This document shows, one piece after another, positions 5,432 through 13,541 of a DNA stretch of 13,541 nt; position 1 is the stretch's first letter, and the number at the start of each line of letters is the position of its first letter. The DNA is taken from the NCBI GenBank assembly GCA_029007685.1, contig JAQXIG010000120.1, positions 1 through 13,541 on the forward strand. Reading direction: 5' to 3'. The stretch comes from a bacterium. GTDB lineage: Bacteria > Bacillota_I > Bacilli_A > RF39 > UBA660. The position numbers were made by a program, and so were the translations under genes. Below the pieces are notes generated by a model. The model made no database searches. It was not told the origin of the DNA and worked only from the letters and a program-made list of their open reading frames with translations.

Positions 5432-6550
5432 GTGAAAAAAGAGCCTGTTAGAATTGCCCATATCATCGGAAAATGGCTCGGTGGGGGGGTAGAAGCAGTG
5501 GTAATGAATTACTATCGACATATAGATCATACTAAAATTCAATTTGATTTTATATGTGATAATGATTCCACCAATATTCCTTATGAAGAAATTGAAAAAT
5601 TAGGTGGTAAAGTAATCTTAATTCCACCATATCAAAAATTGATTTCTTATCAAAAATCCTTAAAACAAATATTTAGAGAAGGAAACTATAAAATAGTACA
5701 TTCTCATATCAATACCTTATCTGTTTTTCCATTATTAGCAGCAAAACAAGTAGGAGTACCAGTTAGAATTGCCCATAGTCATTCAACAACCAATAAAAAA
5801 GAATGGAAAAAGAATCTTGTAAAGCAAATGTTACGTCCTTTTTCTAAAATATTTGCGACTGATTATATTGGTTGTAGCGAGCTAGCTGGAAGATGGTTGT
5901 TTGGAAACAAGGCTTACAATCGAGGTGAAGTTTACTTATTAAATAACGCGATCGATATTGAAAAATTTGCCTATGACGAAAAGTTAAGGCATCAGAAACG
6001 AAAAGAATTAAAAATAAAAAATGATACGTTAGTAATCGGTCATATTGGACGTTTTGTAGCCCAAAAAAATCATAGTTTTTTAATTGACATCTTTGCTGAA
6101 ATTCATGAACAAAACAAAAATTCTATTCTGTTACTAGCTGGGCAGGGACCACTTGTGGATGATGTTAAAGCAAAAGTAATCCAGAAAAAATTAACGAAAT
6201 CAGTAAAATTTTTAGGACAAAGAAATGATGCTAATGAATTATATCAAGCCATGGATATCTTTATTTTACCAAGTTTATATGAAGGGCTACCAGTAGTAGG
6301 AGTCGAAACCCAAGCTGCAGGATTACTTTGTTGTTTATCTGATGATATGACTAAAGAAACAAAAATATTAGATTCAACCCTGTTTTTATCGTTGACACAA
6401 TCTCCATTAGAATGGGCCAACATCATATTAAAAAAACAAAAAAAATTTAGCAGAAATAACAATGAAACATTATTATCTTGTGCCGGTTTTAACATTCGAT
6501 TAGAAGCAAAAAAATTAGAAAATAAATATCTAGATTATATAAGTAGGTGA
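5432..6550 (+). CDS. GT4-family glycosyltransferase, EpsF-like
   Basis: The 372-residue protein has the GT-B layout of GT4 retaining glycosyltransferases. The N-terminal acceptor half begins RIAHIIGKWLGGGVEAVV (7-24), a Gly-rich loop typical of the EpsF group, with VHSHINTLS and HSHS further on. The C-terminal nucleotide-sugar half has GHIGRFVAQKN (203-213), LLLAGQGP (233-240) and the E-x7-E signature at E284 and E292 (LYEGLPVVGVETQAAG). It should add a sugar to the lipid-linked intermediate at the cytoplasmic face; donor and linkage cannot be told. The start is GTG 5432, chosen from the AAAGGAG site. Its TGA stop is 4 bases before the next ATG and forms part of that gene's ribosome site (AGGTGA). 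Confidence 0.9.
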   Translation: MKKEPVRIAHIIGKWLGGGVEAVVMNYYRHIDHTKIQFDFICDNDSTNIPYEEIEKLGGKVILIPPYQKLISYQKSLKQIFREGNYKIVHSHINTLSVFPLLAAKQVGVPVRIAHSHSTTNKKEWKKNLVKQMLRPFSKIFATDYIGCSELAGRWLFGNKAYNRGEVYLLNNAIDIEKFAYDEKLRHQKRKELKIKNDTLVIGHIGRFVAQKNHSFLIDIFAEIHEQNKNSILLLAGQGPLVDDVKAKVIQKKLTKSVKFLGQRNDANELYQAMDIFILPSLYEGLPVVGVETQAAGLLCCLSDDMTKETKILDSTLFLSLTQSPLEWANIILKKQKKFSRNNNETLLSCAGFNIRLEAKKLENKYLDYISR

Positions 6551-6554
6551 AAAT

Positions 6555-7817
6555 ATGAAAAAAGTAACAATTACCAATGCCTATACTTGGTATAACAAGG
6601 GAGATGCTGGAATTCTATTAGGAATTGTAGAAACTCTAAAAAAAATATATAAAAAGGAAATAGAAGTTACGGTTTTATCTTTTACACCGGAAGAAGATAA
6701 AAAAAGATACTGTCAAGATAACGTTATCCAAAATGTCTATAGTAATGTATTAAATCCTCATCCCTATCAACACACTAAGATTGGCAAAATTTTTGCCATT
6801 ATCAAGTTGTTTTTTCAAATGATATACCAATTTATGTTAATCCATATTAATCCTCAAAGACTAGTTAAGAAATATGAAAATTATCATGCATTAAGTGAGT
6901 GTGATTATATCATTGTCTGTGGTGGAGGATTTCTGGGTGGGAAAAAGTTTGATAGCTTTATGCACTTATTCCAGATTTACATCAATACCAAATTTAACAA
7001 AAAAACCATTGTCATGGGAACTTCTATTGAACCTATAGGCAACCAAATAATAAAAAAAATGACGGAACGTATTTTAAAAAAGGTAGATTTTATCATTGCC
7101 AGAGAAACCATAACTTTTCATTATTTAAAGGAGTTTATGCCCCTAGAAAAAATTGATTTGGTTCCGGATATGGCATTCATGTTAGAAGATAAAATTCGAA
7201 TTGATAAGAAGATTAAAAAACAAAAAGAAACATATGGTAATATCTATGGATTAACAGTTCGTGCTTGGAACTTCCCTAACACTAAAAATCCAACCTTACA
7301 AATGAATAACTATATGAATGCAATTGTGGAAGTGATTTCTAATCATGCAAGAACGAATAATGATTTATTTATTTTTGTTCCCCAAGTAATGGTAGCTCAT
7401 GGCAACGATGCCGAAGTAGCTAAAAAAATTCAAAAATTATTACCGGCCGATATCCATGATCATTTCATAATCATAGAAGATGACCTATCGCCAGTAGAAA
7501 TTAAAAGTTTAATTGGCAATATGGACTATTTTATCGGAACGAGAATGCACTCCAATATCTTCGCAACCAGTATGAAAATTCCAACTATTGCGATCGCCTA
7601 TGAAAAAAAGACGAATGGCATTATGGAAACTGTTGGTTTATCTAATTTTGTGGTAGAAATTGACGATATTACTGCTGAAAAACTTCAAAAGAAGATCGAT
7701 AATTGTATCGAAAATAGAAAGCAAATTGTCCAATTGCTAGAAAAAGAGATTCCACTCATTCGTCAAAAGATACAAACGAAAATTGAAAAAATAGTAGGGG
7801 AGGAGGAAAATAAATGA
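6555..7817 (+). CDS. polysaccharide pyruvyl transferase family protein
   Basis: The 420-residue protein matches PF04230 (CsaB, WcaK and EpsI/EpsO-like proteins), which typically moves pyruvate from phosphoenolpyruvate to a sugar as a ketal. The N-terminal block is NAYTWYNKGDAGILLG (8-23). CGGGFLGG (122-129) and the C-terminal GTRMHSNIFATS (328-339) are the other family hallmarks. The fold resembles a GT-B enzyme, and no signal peptide is present. In this operon it would make the polymer acidic by pyruvylating a repeat-unit sugar. Some family members have other or unknown roles, so pyruvylation is inferred from family and context. Its TGA overlaps the next gene's ATG (ATGA), with GGGGAGGAGG as the coupled ribosome site inside its 3' end. 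Confidence 0.9.
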   Translation: MKKVTITNAYTWYNKGDAGILLGIVETLKKIYKKEIEVTVLSFTPEEDKKRYCQDNVIQNVYSNVLNPHPYQHTKIGKIFAIIKLFFQMIYQFMLIHINPQRLVKKYENYHALSECDYIIVCGGGFLGGKKFDSFMHLFQIYINTKFNKKTIVMGTSIEPIGNQIIKKMTERILKKVDFIIARETITFHYLKEFMPLEKIDLVPDMAFMLEDKIRIDKKIKKQKETYGNIYGLTVRAWNFPNTKNPTLQMNNYMNAIVEVISNHARTNNDLFIFVPQVMVAHGNDAEVAKKIQKLLPADIHDHFIIIEDDLSPVEIKSLIGNMDYFIGTRMHSNIFATSMKIPTIAIAYEKKTNGIMETVGLSNFVVEIDDITAEKLQKKIDNCIENRKQIVQLLEKEIPLIRQKIQTKIEKIVGEEENK

Positions 7818-8989
7818 AATTATGGTTTATTTTTGATACTGTAATGTTAAAAGATGAAAATGAAGATTACTATGCCATCAACCTAAATTACAAGTTATGG
7901 AAAGAAAGATATCTAAAAACATTCGATAGTATGGTAGTATCAACTAGAATGAAAGAATTATCCTATCAGGAAATTATGGCAAAGAAGGGATATACAATTT
8001 CTAATGGTGAAGGCGTTGAAATAAAACCCATTACAAAGTATAATAAGATAACAGATGCTATCTTGAACAGAAAACAAATTGAGAAAGAGTTAAGAGAAAT
8101 TCTAGATACTGTAGACTGTGTCATTATTAGAATGCCTAGTCCCTTAGGAAATATAGCCTGTGATATATGTAGAAAATATAAAAAGAAATATGCTATAGAA
8201 ATGGTGGCTTGCCCATGGAATAACTACCGAAATCATGGTCATTGGTTAGGAAAAGTGGTTGCACCATTTATGTATTACGAAACTAAAAGACAATGCCAAA
8301 AGGCCAATAGAGTATTATACGTTAGTAAAAATTTTCTTCAAAATCGTTATCCCACTAATGGTAAAACAACCAATGCTTCCAATGTCATGATTAATCAATC
8401 TGCTCCTCAAGTATTAGAAAAGCGTTTCGCTCAAATCAATCAAGAAAAGAATGTTTATCGTTTGGGGTTAGTAGGTACCTTAGGTTTAAAGTATAAGGGG
8501 CATCTAGTGGCCTTAAAAGCTCTTAAAATCTTAAAAAGAGAATATCCTCAGATTGTCATAGAATTATTAGGACCCGGTGATGACCCTCAATTAAAAAAAT
8601 ATATTACTAAAAACAACCTAGAAAATAATGTAATATTAAAAGGGACCCTTCCTAGTGGTGAACCAGTATTAAACTGGATGGATCAACTAGATATCTTAGT
8701 GATACCAAGCTATACGGAAGGACTTCCTAGAGTGCTAATTGAAGCCATGAGTAGAGGTTGCCCTGCTGTTGGATCTAGTGCTGGAGGAATTCCCGAATTG
8801 ATTAGAAAAGAGTTACTACATAAGCCAGGAGACTATAACAAATTAGCGAAAGATATCAAACGAATTATAGAAAGTAAAGAGTATGCACTACTTCTTGCTA
8901 AAGAAAACTTTGACAATGCTAAACAATACGCAACAGAACAATTAGACATAAGAAGAAATAATTTTTGGCAAGAATTTAGAGATGAATAA
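7814..8989 (+). CDS. GT4-family glycosyltransferase
   Basis: The 391-residue protein is a second GT-B glycosyltransferase, unlike the first in its N-terminal half, which starts KLWFIFDTVML and carries EMVACPWNNYRNHG (129-142). The donor half is typical: LGLVGTLGLKYKGH (217-230), ELLGPGDD (250-257), NVILKGTLPSGE (272-283) and the E-x7-E pair E302 and E310 (YTEGLPRVLIEAMSRG). SSAGGIPELI follows. It should extend the lipid-linked repeat unit in the cytoplasm; sugar and linkage are unknown. It overlaps the pyruvyl transferase gene by 4 bases and is followed after 22 bases by the polymerase gene. Confidence 0.92.
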   Translation: MKLWFIFDTVMLKDENEDYYAINLNYKLWKERYLKTFDSMVVSTRMKELSYQEIMAKKGYTISNGEGVEIKPITKYNKITDAILNRKQIEKELREILDTVDCVIIRMPSPLGNIACDICRKYKKKYAIEMVACPWNNYRNHGHWLGKVVAPFMYYETKRQCQKANRVLYVSKNFLQNRYPTNGKTTNASNVMINQSAPQVLEKRFAQINQEKNVYRLGLVGTLGLKYKGHLVALKALKILKREYPQIVIELLGPGDDPQLKKYITKNNLENNVILKGTLPSGEPVLNWMDQLDILVIPSYTEGLPRVLIEAMSRGCPAVGSSAGGIPELIRKELLHKPGDYNKLAKDIKRIIESKEYALLLAKENFDNAKQYATEQLDIRRNNFWQEFRDE

Positions 8990-9011
8990 AAAGTAATAAG
9001 GGAGTACACAT

Positions 9012-10208
9012 ATGAGAACACGAAAAAAAGAAGATTTTGATTTAATAGGATGTTTCTTATTTCTATTTATATTATCCAAAACTGGTTTTTTGGTAAGTAG
9101 TATAATGGAATACGTATCTTTACTTATCTTTTCTTTATTAGTTGTTCTTCGGGTTCTAAAGAGCAAAACCTTTATGATTACAAAACCTACTGTTTATTAT
9201 CTCTTATTTGGAGGCTATGTTTTTTTATCATACTTTTGGGCAATGAACAAAGATTTTGCCTTAGAAACCATTTATACCATGGTGGCTTTAGTAGTATTTA
9301 TGATTGTATTATCGAATTATATCTATACCAAAGAAAAATTAAGAACAGTAGTCAAGTATTTAGTGTTAGCGAATGTTTTAGTATCCGGTAAAATTCTCTT
9401 ATTTTATTTTTTTCAAAATGGAACTGCAGCTAGTAGAATTATCAGCATAACTGGGATTCATTTTAATACCGTGGGGCAAGTGATTGCTTTTTCGACTCTC
9501 TTTTCTGTGTATTTATATAGAGTATATAAAGAAAAAAAATATCTATACGCCATAGTACCGCAATTATTAGCGATAGTATTAACGACGTCCCGAAAGTCTT
9601 TGTTAATCCCAATAATAGGGATGATCATAGTCTTGTTGTTAGAAAAAAGAGTATCAAAGTTATTAAAATATCTTTTCCTCTCTTTTACTGGAATGGTCAT
9701 CTTTTATTTAATAAATCCCACCTTGATTTCTAATATTTTAGAAAAATTAGGTGATTTATTCAAATACGCAGTAGGATCAGAAACTACTGACTGGAGTATC
9801 AATCTTCGTGACTTTTTTATTCAAACTGGAGAAGAAATTTTTAAACACCATCCAATGATTGGGATTGGAGTAAATAATTTTGCTTATTATGTAGGAACTT
9901 TTACCTCTTATGGAATCGCCCGTTATTCTCATAATAACTATATAGAGCTGCTAAGTTGTTTAGGAATCGTTGGTTTTATGCTATACTATTGGTTGTATCT
10001 GTATCTACTAGTTAAATTGAGGAGAAGAGCCTCGAAGAACAATCCACTACATATGATTTGTTTTTCCATCCTAATAACTTTAATTATAATGGAGTGGGGA
10101 ATTGTTTCTTATACTGGATGTATGTATCATATGTATCTATTAGTGATCTATTATACCTTAATTTTTGGAGAAGATATTGTATTAAAAAAGGATGGTCAGA
10201 ATGGTTAA
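9012..10208 (+). CDS. Wzy-like O-antigen ligase/polymerase family membrane protein
   Basis: The 398-residue protein is mostly membrane, with about ten hydrophobic segments. It carries the Wzy_C (PF04932) features: TTSRKSLL (191-198), then a large loop with HHPMIGIGVNNF (279-290) and SHNNYIELLSCLGIVG (306-321). These match the family pattern hP-x-GiG-x-nF ... HN-x-yl-x-ll-x-x-GiiG. It should polymerise flipped lipid-linked repeat units on the outer face of the membrane. The related O-antigen ligases look alike, but in a monoderm with an adjacent flippase polymerase is the better reading. AAGGGAG is 7 bases before the ATG. Its 3' end overlaps the flippase gene start by 8 bases. Confidence 0.88.
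   Translation: MRTRKKEDFDLIGCFLFLFILSKTGFLVSSIMEYVSLLIFSLLVVLRVLKSKTFMITKPTVYYLLFGGYVFLSYFWAMNKDFALETIYTMVALVVFMIVLSNYIYTKEKLRTVVKYLVLANVLVSGKILLFYFFQNGTAASRIISITGIHFNTVGQVIAFSTLFSVYLYRVYKEKKYLYAIVPQLLAIVLTTSRKSLLIPIIGMIIVLLLEKRVSKLLKYLFLSFTGMVIFYLINPTLISNILEKLGDLFKYAVGSETTDWSINLRDFFIQTGEEIFKHHPMIGIGVNNFAYYVGTFTSYGIARYSHNNYIELLSCLGIVGFMLYYWLYLYLLVKLRRRASKNNPLHMICFSILITLIIMEWGIVSYTGCMYHMYLLVIYYTLIFGEDIVLKKDGQNG
10188..10192 (+). promoter_or_regulatory. ribosome site that decides the start at 10201
   Basis: AAGGA is 8 bases before ATG 10201. The earlier in-frame ATG at 10192 overlaps this site and cannot use it, so the flippase should start at 10201. Confidence 0.65.
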
Positions 10209-11484
10209 AAATATCGAAAAAATAATGAAAAATGACTATGTCTTTTCTTTGTTTCAAAAAATGATAAATATTCTAACCGGAATTATTACTGTTGCCATTA
10301 TTAATCGTTACTTAGGAGTGTCCTTAAAGGGAGAATATGAATACATTAAAAACATAGTCAATGTATTAAATATTATTTTTGGGTTTGGACTATATGCTTC
10401 TTACCCATACTTAAAAAGAAAGAAGGAAAGTAATCAATTAGAAAAATATTTAGACTTATTTTTTTCTCAAGCCGCTATTTATTTCATAATCTGTGCGATC
10501 ATTGCTATAATCATAAAAGACCAAATTATAATCCTTTCCTCTTTGCTTATCATTACACAAATACTATTTGTACAACTTCAAAATATTGGGGTAGTAGAAT
10601 TTATTCGATATCGACAAGTATTGCAAATTTTCAGTTACTTTTTTGAATTGATATTGGTATTATTGGCTTACTTTTTAATTCCACGAAATATCAATGTTTT
10701 ATTAATTATTTTACTGTTCAAATACATAATTTGTATATTAGCTTATTTAATAAAATGTAGTTATGTACCACATCTTTTTCAAGTTCCAAAAGAATTTGTT
10801 CATTTTACTTTTCGATTTGGTTTTTTTGCGATGTTAACGACATTATTAATGGAATTTAATTATAGTATTGATGTCATCATTATGAAATTTTTTCTTCCCT
10901 ATTCCGAAATTGGTCTTTACTCAGTTGGATCAAAGTTAGCTCAGTATGTTTGGTTGATTCCTGACTCATTTAAAGAAGTCATCTTTTCTCGTACGGCTAA
11001 AAAAGATTCCATAGAAGAGGTAAAATTAGTTTTAAGAATTAATGTCTGTATCACTCTTCTTATGATTTTTATGGTATTTATCTTTGGAAAGTTCTTTATT
11101 CAGTTTCTTTATGGTAGTGAATATGTAGCTGCTTATAGTGTTACTTTAGTAATTTTTTTGGGAATACCAAGTATGGTCTTATACAAATTGATCAGTCCTT
11201 TATATACCGCTAACGGTAGACAACTTCGTTGTTTTGTGATTTTATCATTGAGTGTTTTGTTTAATGTAGTAGTGAATTTCTTTCTAATACCCGCTTATGG
11301 GAAAATGGGTGCTGCTTGTTCAACCGTACTTTCTTATACGATGTGTGGTTTCATTTTATTTATTGATTTTATCAAAATGTACAACCTCAAATGGTATGAT
11401 TGTTTAATATTAAAAAAAGATGATATCCAAAAGTTGAAACACAAATTATTCCCCAAAAAGGTGTTGAATAAATATGAAAAATAA
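10201..11484 (+). CDS. Wzx-like polysaccharide flippase (MOP superfamily)
   Basis: The 427-residue protein is hydrophobic throughout, with about 12 membrane segments. The N-terminal pattern INRYLGVSLKGEYEYIKNIV is the usual start of polysaccharide Wzx/RfbX-type exporters (R-x-LG near the first helix). A matching hydrophobic start of the second half lies near FRFGFFAMLTTLLMEFNYSI. It should move the undecaprenyl-linked repeat unit across the membrane to the polymerase, whose gene is directly upstream and overlaps. The alternative ATG at 10192 adds three residues. It ends with a basic tail and overlaps the acyltransferase start by 11 bases. Substrate specificity cannot be read. Confidence 0.9.
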   Translation: MVKNIEKIMKNDYVFSLFQKMINILTGIITVAIINRYLGVSLKGEYEYIKNIVNVLNIIFGFGLYASYPYLKRKKESNQLEKYLDLFFSQAAIYFIICAIIAIIIKDQIIILSSLLIITQILFVQLQNIGVVEFIRYRQVLQIFSYFFELILVLLAYFLIPRNINVLLIILLFKYIICILAYLIKCSYVPHLFQVPKEFVHFTFRFGFFAMLTTLLMEFNYSIDVIIMKFFLPYSEIGLYSVGSKLAQYVWLIPDSFKEVIFSRTAKKDSIEEVKLVLRINVCITLLMIFMVFIFGKFFIQFLYGSEYVAAYSVTLVIFLGIPSMVLYKLISPLYTANGRQLRCFVILSLSVLFNVVVNFFLIPAYGKMGAACSTVLSYTMCGFILFIDFIKMYNLKWYDCLILKKDDIQKLKHKLFPKKVLNKYEK

Positions 11485-12535
11485 GCAAATAGAATATATA
11501 AGAGCAATATTAATTCTCATGATTATTTTTTATCATTATACTTATCGCTTTGAAGAAATATTTGATATATCAACCATCAACTTTTATACACTAAGTCTAT
11601 GGGGAGAAATTGGTGTTGCCTGTTTCTTTATTATCTCTGGTTATTTTATCTTTCCTAAAAGAAATCAAGAATTGCATCCTATTATTCATTTGGGAAAAAG
11701 AATTAGTCGTTTATATCCATCGTATCTCTTGTGTGTTACCCTGTGTTTTCTAAGTATACAATGCTTTGGTTTAGAAAATAGACCAGTAGATTGGTGGACT
11801 TATGTATGTAATCTTTTCATGATTAATGGTTTTATTGGTGTAAACTATATCGATGGAGCCCATTGGTATTTAACGTATTTAATCTTATTTAATGTAATAG
11901 TTGCACTACTCACATTAATAGGTAATAAAATAAAACTAAAAGATGCAAAATTTAAGTTAAAAAGAACTGTCTTACTCATGTTCTGGCTATTACTAAATGT
12001 TCTAGTATTGGGATTATCCAATAAAATTCCGATTTTGGTTCATTTTTACAAACTATTAGGAAATAAATATGTGTATTATTTATATGTCGGCATTTGCTTA
12101 AAGGGTCTGTTAACCAAGGAAGAACAGAAACATAAACTAGAATATCATGTGCTATTACTAATCTCATTGGTCATGATTTTGTTAACCAATAACTTGATCA
12201 TGTTAATCAGTGTTATAATATTTAGCTCTATGTTAACTAAATTCATCCAAGGTAAGTTCCAATTGCCAGAATCCAAAGTATTATGGGAATTAGGAAAATT
12301 ATCATATGTCTTATATTTGATTCATCAAAATATTGGTTATCAAATTATTTTATATTTGACGAATCACTTTGGAGAACATTCACTCTTATATGCAATTATT
12401 ACTTTAGGAATTATGATTCTGGCATCTTGGATTATACATTCCGTTTTTGATGCCCCAATCCAATCAGTATTTGATAAATATTGGAGCAAAAAAGAATGTC
12501 AAACAAAGAACGACAATCCATTAGAAATGATATAA
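11474..12535 (+). CDS. acyltransferase family 3 membrane protein
   Basis: The 353-residue protein matches PF01757 (OafA/WecH/NodX-like), integral membrane enzymes that usually O-acetylate polysaccharides. The family start EYIRAILILMIIFYHY (7-22) contains the conserved Arg10 and the proposed catalytic His21. GVACFFIISGYFIF (47-60) and KRISRLYPSYL (75-85) are the next two hallmarks. About ten membrane segments follow, ending with ASWIIHSVFDAPI. It probably acetylates or otherwise acylates the polymer or its lipid-linked unit. The acyl group is not shown by sequence, since some members move succinyl groups. AAAAGGTG is 10 bases before the ATG, inside the flippase gene. Confidence 0.9.
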   Translation: MKNKQIEYIRAILILMIIFYHYTYRFEEIFDISTINFYTLSLWGEIGVACFFIISGYFIFPKRNQELHPIIHLGKRISRLYPSYLLCVTLCFLSIQCFGLENRPVDWWTYVCNLFMINGFIGVNYIDGAHWYLTYLILFNVIVALLTLIGNKIKLKDAKFKLKRTVLLMFWLLLNVLVLGLSNKIPILVHFYKLLGNKYVYYLYVGICLKGLLTKEEQKHKLEYHVLLLISLVMILLTNNLIMLISVIIFSSMLTKFIQGKFQLPESKVLWELGKLSYVLYLIHQNIGYQIILYLTNHFGEHSLLYAIITLGIMILASWIIHSVFDAPIQSVFDKYWSKKECQTKNDNPLEMI

Positions 12536-12566
12536 AAAATAGTTTAGATAGAAAGAAGGAAGATAT

Positions 12567-13541
12567 ATGACCAATAAAAAAGTAAGAACCAATTCCCAAC
12601 ACAATCATATGTGTTTCATTTTGAATATGATCATAATTAGTTTTTGGTTTTTGAGCTTAGGAGTATTTAGTTATGCATTATTTCAAGTGAATATTATTCC
12701 TAACAAATATTTAGTCATAGGATACGGAGTTATTTTGCTTAGTACTTGTATTTTCCTATATATGATGTTTCAAAGTAGCAAAAAAATAATCAAATGTTTT
12801 GCCTATATTATCGTAGTGTTCAGTAGTTTATTATTCATTTATAGTACCACTTATTTGAATAACACATATCATTTTTTTCAAAGTACTCAAACCAAAGAAC
12901 ATAATACTTTGACCTACTCAGTCGTGGTACTCGAAGTAAATTCTTATAATGAAATTACTTCATTAGAAAATAAGACTATTTCTTACTTAGATGATGAGTA
13001 TCGAGAAGCTTTAAAACAAGGATTATCTTCCCAAATTACATACAAAGAATCATTGGCATCAGAATTTGGGATATTACCAGATCAGTTATTAAATTCGGAA
13101 GTGGATGCGATCTGTTTAGAAGAGAGTTATCTTGCTTTAATAACTGAAGAAATCGAAGAATTTTCTGTTTTGACGAAAGTAATTCATACCTTTGAAGTAA
13201 AAGAAAAACAAAATATTTCTAGTGAGAATTCAGAAATACCAATTCCAATCATTCAAGAGCCATTCATTTTGTATATTAGTGGCATTGACCAATACGGTAG
13301 TGTCAATTCTGCTCGTGGCAGAAGTGATGTTAATCAATTAGTGATCGTGAATCCGAAAACTAATCACATTTTATTAGTAAATACTCCAAGAGATTATTAT
13401 GTTCCCCTGGCTGATACTGGAGGTAAAAAAGATAAATTGACGCATGCTGGTATCTATGGGATCAATAAAAGTATCAAAACTTTAGAAAAACTGTATGACA
13501 TTGATATCAATCATTATCTAAGAGTAAATTTTAATACGTTA
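12567..13541 (+). CDS. LytR-CpsA-Psr (LCP) family protein, 3' end outside window
   Basis: The frame is open for 325 codons to the window edge. GAAGGAAG lies a few bases before the ATG. Three membrane segments (about 16-39, 48-68 and 75-93) are followed by an outside region (about 94-230). The LCP catalytic domain then begins at ILYISGIDQYG (234-244), with R250-G-R252-S-D254 and NTPRDYYV (272-279). These Arg and Asp residues bind the pyrophosphate and metal in known LCP enzymes. Such enzymes attach undecaprenyl-linked polymers to the cell wall. The three-segment, accessory-domain layout recalls CpsA of streptococci. As last visible gene of the operon it may anchor this polymer to peptidoglycan, or act as a CpsA-like regulator. 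The end of the domain is not visible. Confidence 0.92.
   Translation, partial: MTNKKVRTNSQHNHMCFILNMIIISFWFLSLGVFSYALFQVNIIPNKYLVIGYGVILLSTCIFLYMMFQSSKKIIKCFAYIIVVFSSLLFIYSTTYLNNTYHFFQSTQTKEHNTLTYSVVVLEVNSYNEITSLENKTISYLDDEYREALKQGLSSQITYKESLASEFGILPDQLLNSEVDAICLEESYLALITEEIEEFSVLTKVIHTFEVKEKQNISSENSEIPIPIIQEPFILYISGIDQYGSVNSARGRSDVNQLVIVNPKTNHILLVNTPRDYYVPLADTGGKKDKLTHAGIYGINKSIKTLEKLYDIDINHYLRVNFNTL

Noticed and set aside
6244..6495. Minus-strand frame inside the first GT4 gene
   Set aside because: It is a shadow of the E-x7-E region of the glycosyltransferase, with no recognisable protein features.
8833..9166. Two minus-strand frames over the junction of the second GT4 gene and the polymerase gene
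   Set aside because: Both are antisense to motif-supported genes and have unstructured Ser/Leu/Phe-rich translations typical of shadow frames.
9458..9700. Minus-strand frame inside the polymerase gene
   Set aside because: It is opposite the conserved TTSRKS region of the Wzy-like protein and has no ribosome site or family match.
11976..12167. Minus-strand frame inside the acyltransferase gene
   Set aside because: It is antisense to the membrane segments of a well-supported acyltransferase gene, with no supporting signals.
1..13541. Whole-window use of genetic code 4 (TGA = Trp)
   Set aside because: TGA ends four intact genes, three of them in ATGA overlaps, and tryptophan in these genes is TGG. 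Only the left 970 bases suggest TGA as Trp.
1..13541. CRISPR array, insertion sequence or defence island
   Set aside because: No regularly spaced repeats, transposase, nuclease or terminal inverted repeats were seen on either strand.

Overview
The window is strongly AT-rich with tightly packed, Shine-Dalgarno-led genes. YidD, a lipoprotein-type substrate-binding protein, an LCP-family protein and B. subtilis-like polysaccharide glycosyltransferases point to a low-GC monoderm Bacillota, probably a Bacilli or Erysipelotrichia-like lineage. I cannot name a genus. TGA is a true stop here: it closes four genes, three of them in ATGA start/stop overlaps, and tryptophan in the intact genes is TGG.

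Left edge (1-1201). Two unrecognised minus-strand reading frames are broken by single-base frameshifts and by three in-frame TGA codons, all at positions that would read naturally as tryptophan. They lie just downstream of a tRNA-Met(CAU) gene that has its own promoter and intrinsic terminator.

Middle (1259-4438). On the plus strand are a glycerophosphodiesterase-like protein that has lost its catalytic motifs, a membrane-anchored thioredoxin-like protein and a Tim44-like protein with a C-terminal zinc ribbon. A bidirectional terminator separates them from a convergent minus-strand pair: yidD, then a ZnuA/TroA-like lipoprotein lacking the usual metal-ligand histidines.

Right (4596-13541). 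This is a plus-strand exopolysaccharide or capsule operon. In order it encodes the priming phosphoglycosyl transferase, a GT4 glycosyltransferase, a polysaccharide pyruvyl transferase family protein, a second GT4 glycosyltransferase, a Wzy-like polymerase, a Wzx-like flippase, a family 3 acyltransferase and an LCP-family protein cut by the window end. Together these would assemble a lipid-linked repeat unit, decorate it, flip it, polymerise it and possibly attach it to the wall. No chain-length regulator/tyrosine kinase pair and no sugar-nucleotide synthesis genes are in the window.

The most interesting regulatory signal is a strong terminator-like hairpin between the first two genes of this operon, overlapped by a 13-codon leader-like ORF. 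It suggests attenuation or antitermination control of the polymer genes. No CRISPR array, insertion sequence or obviously new defence system was seen.
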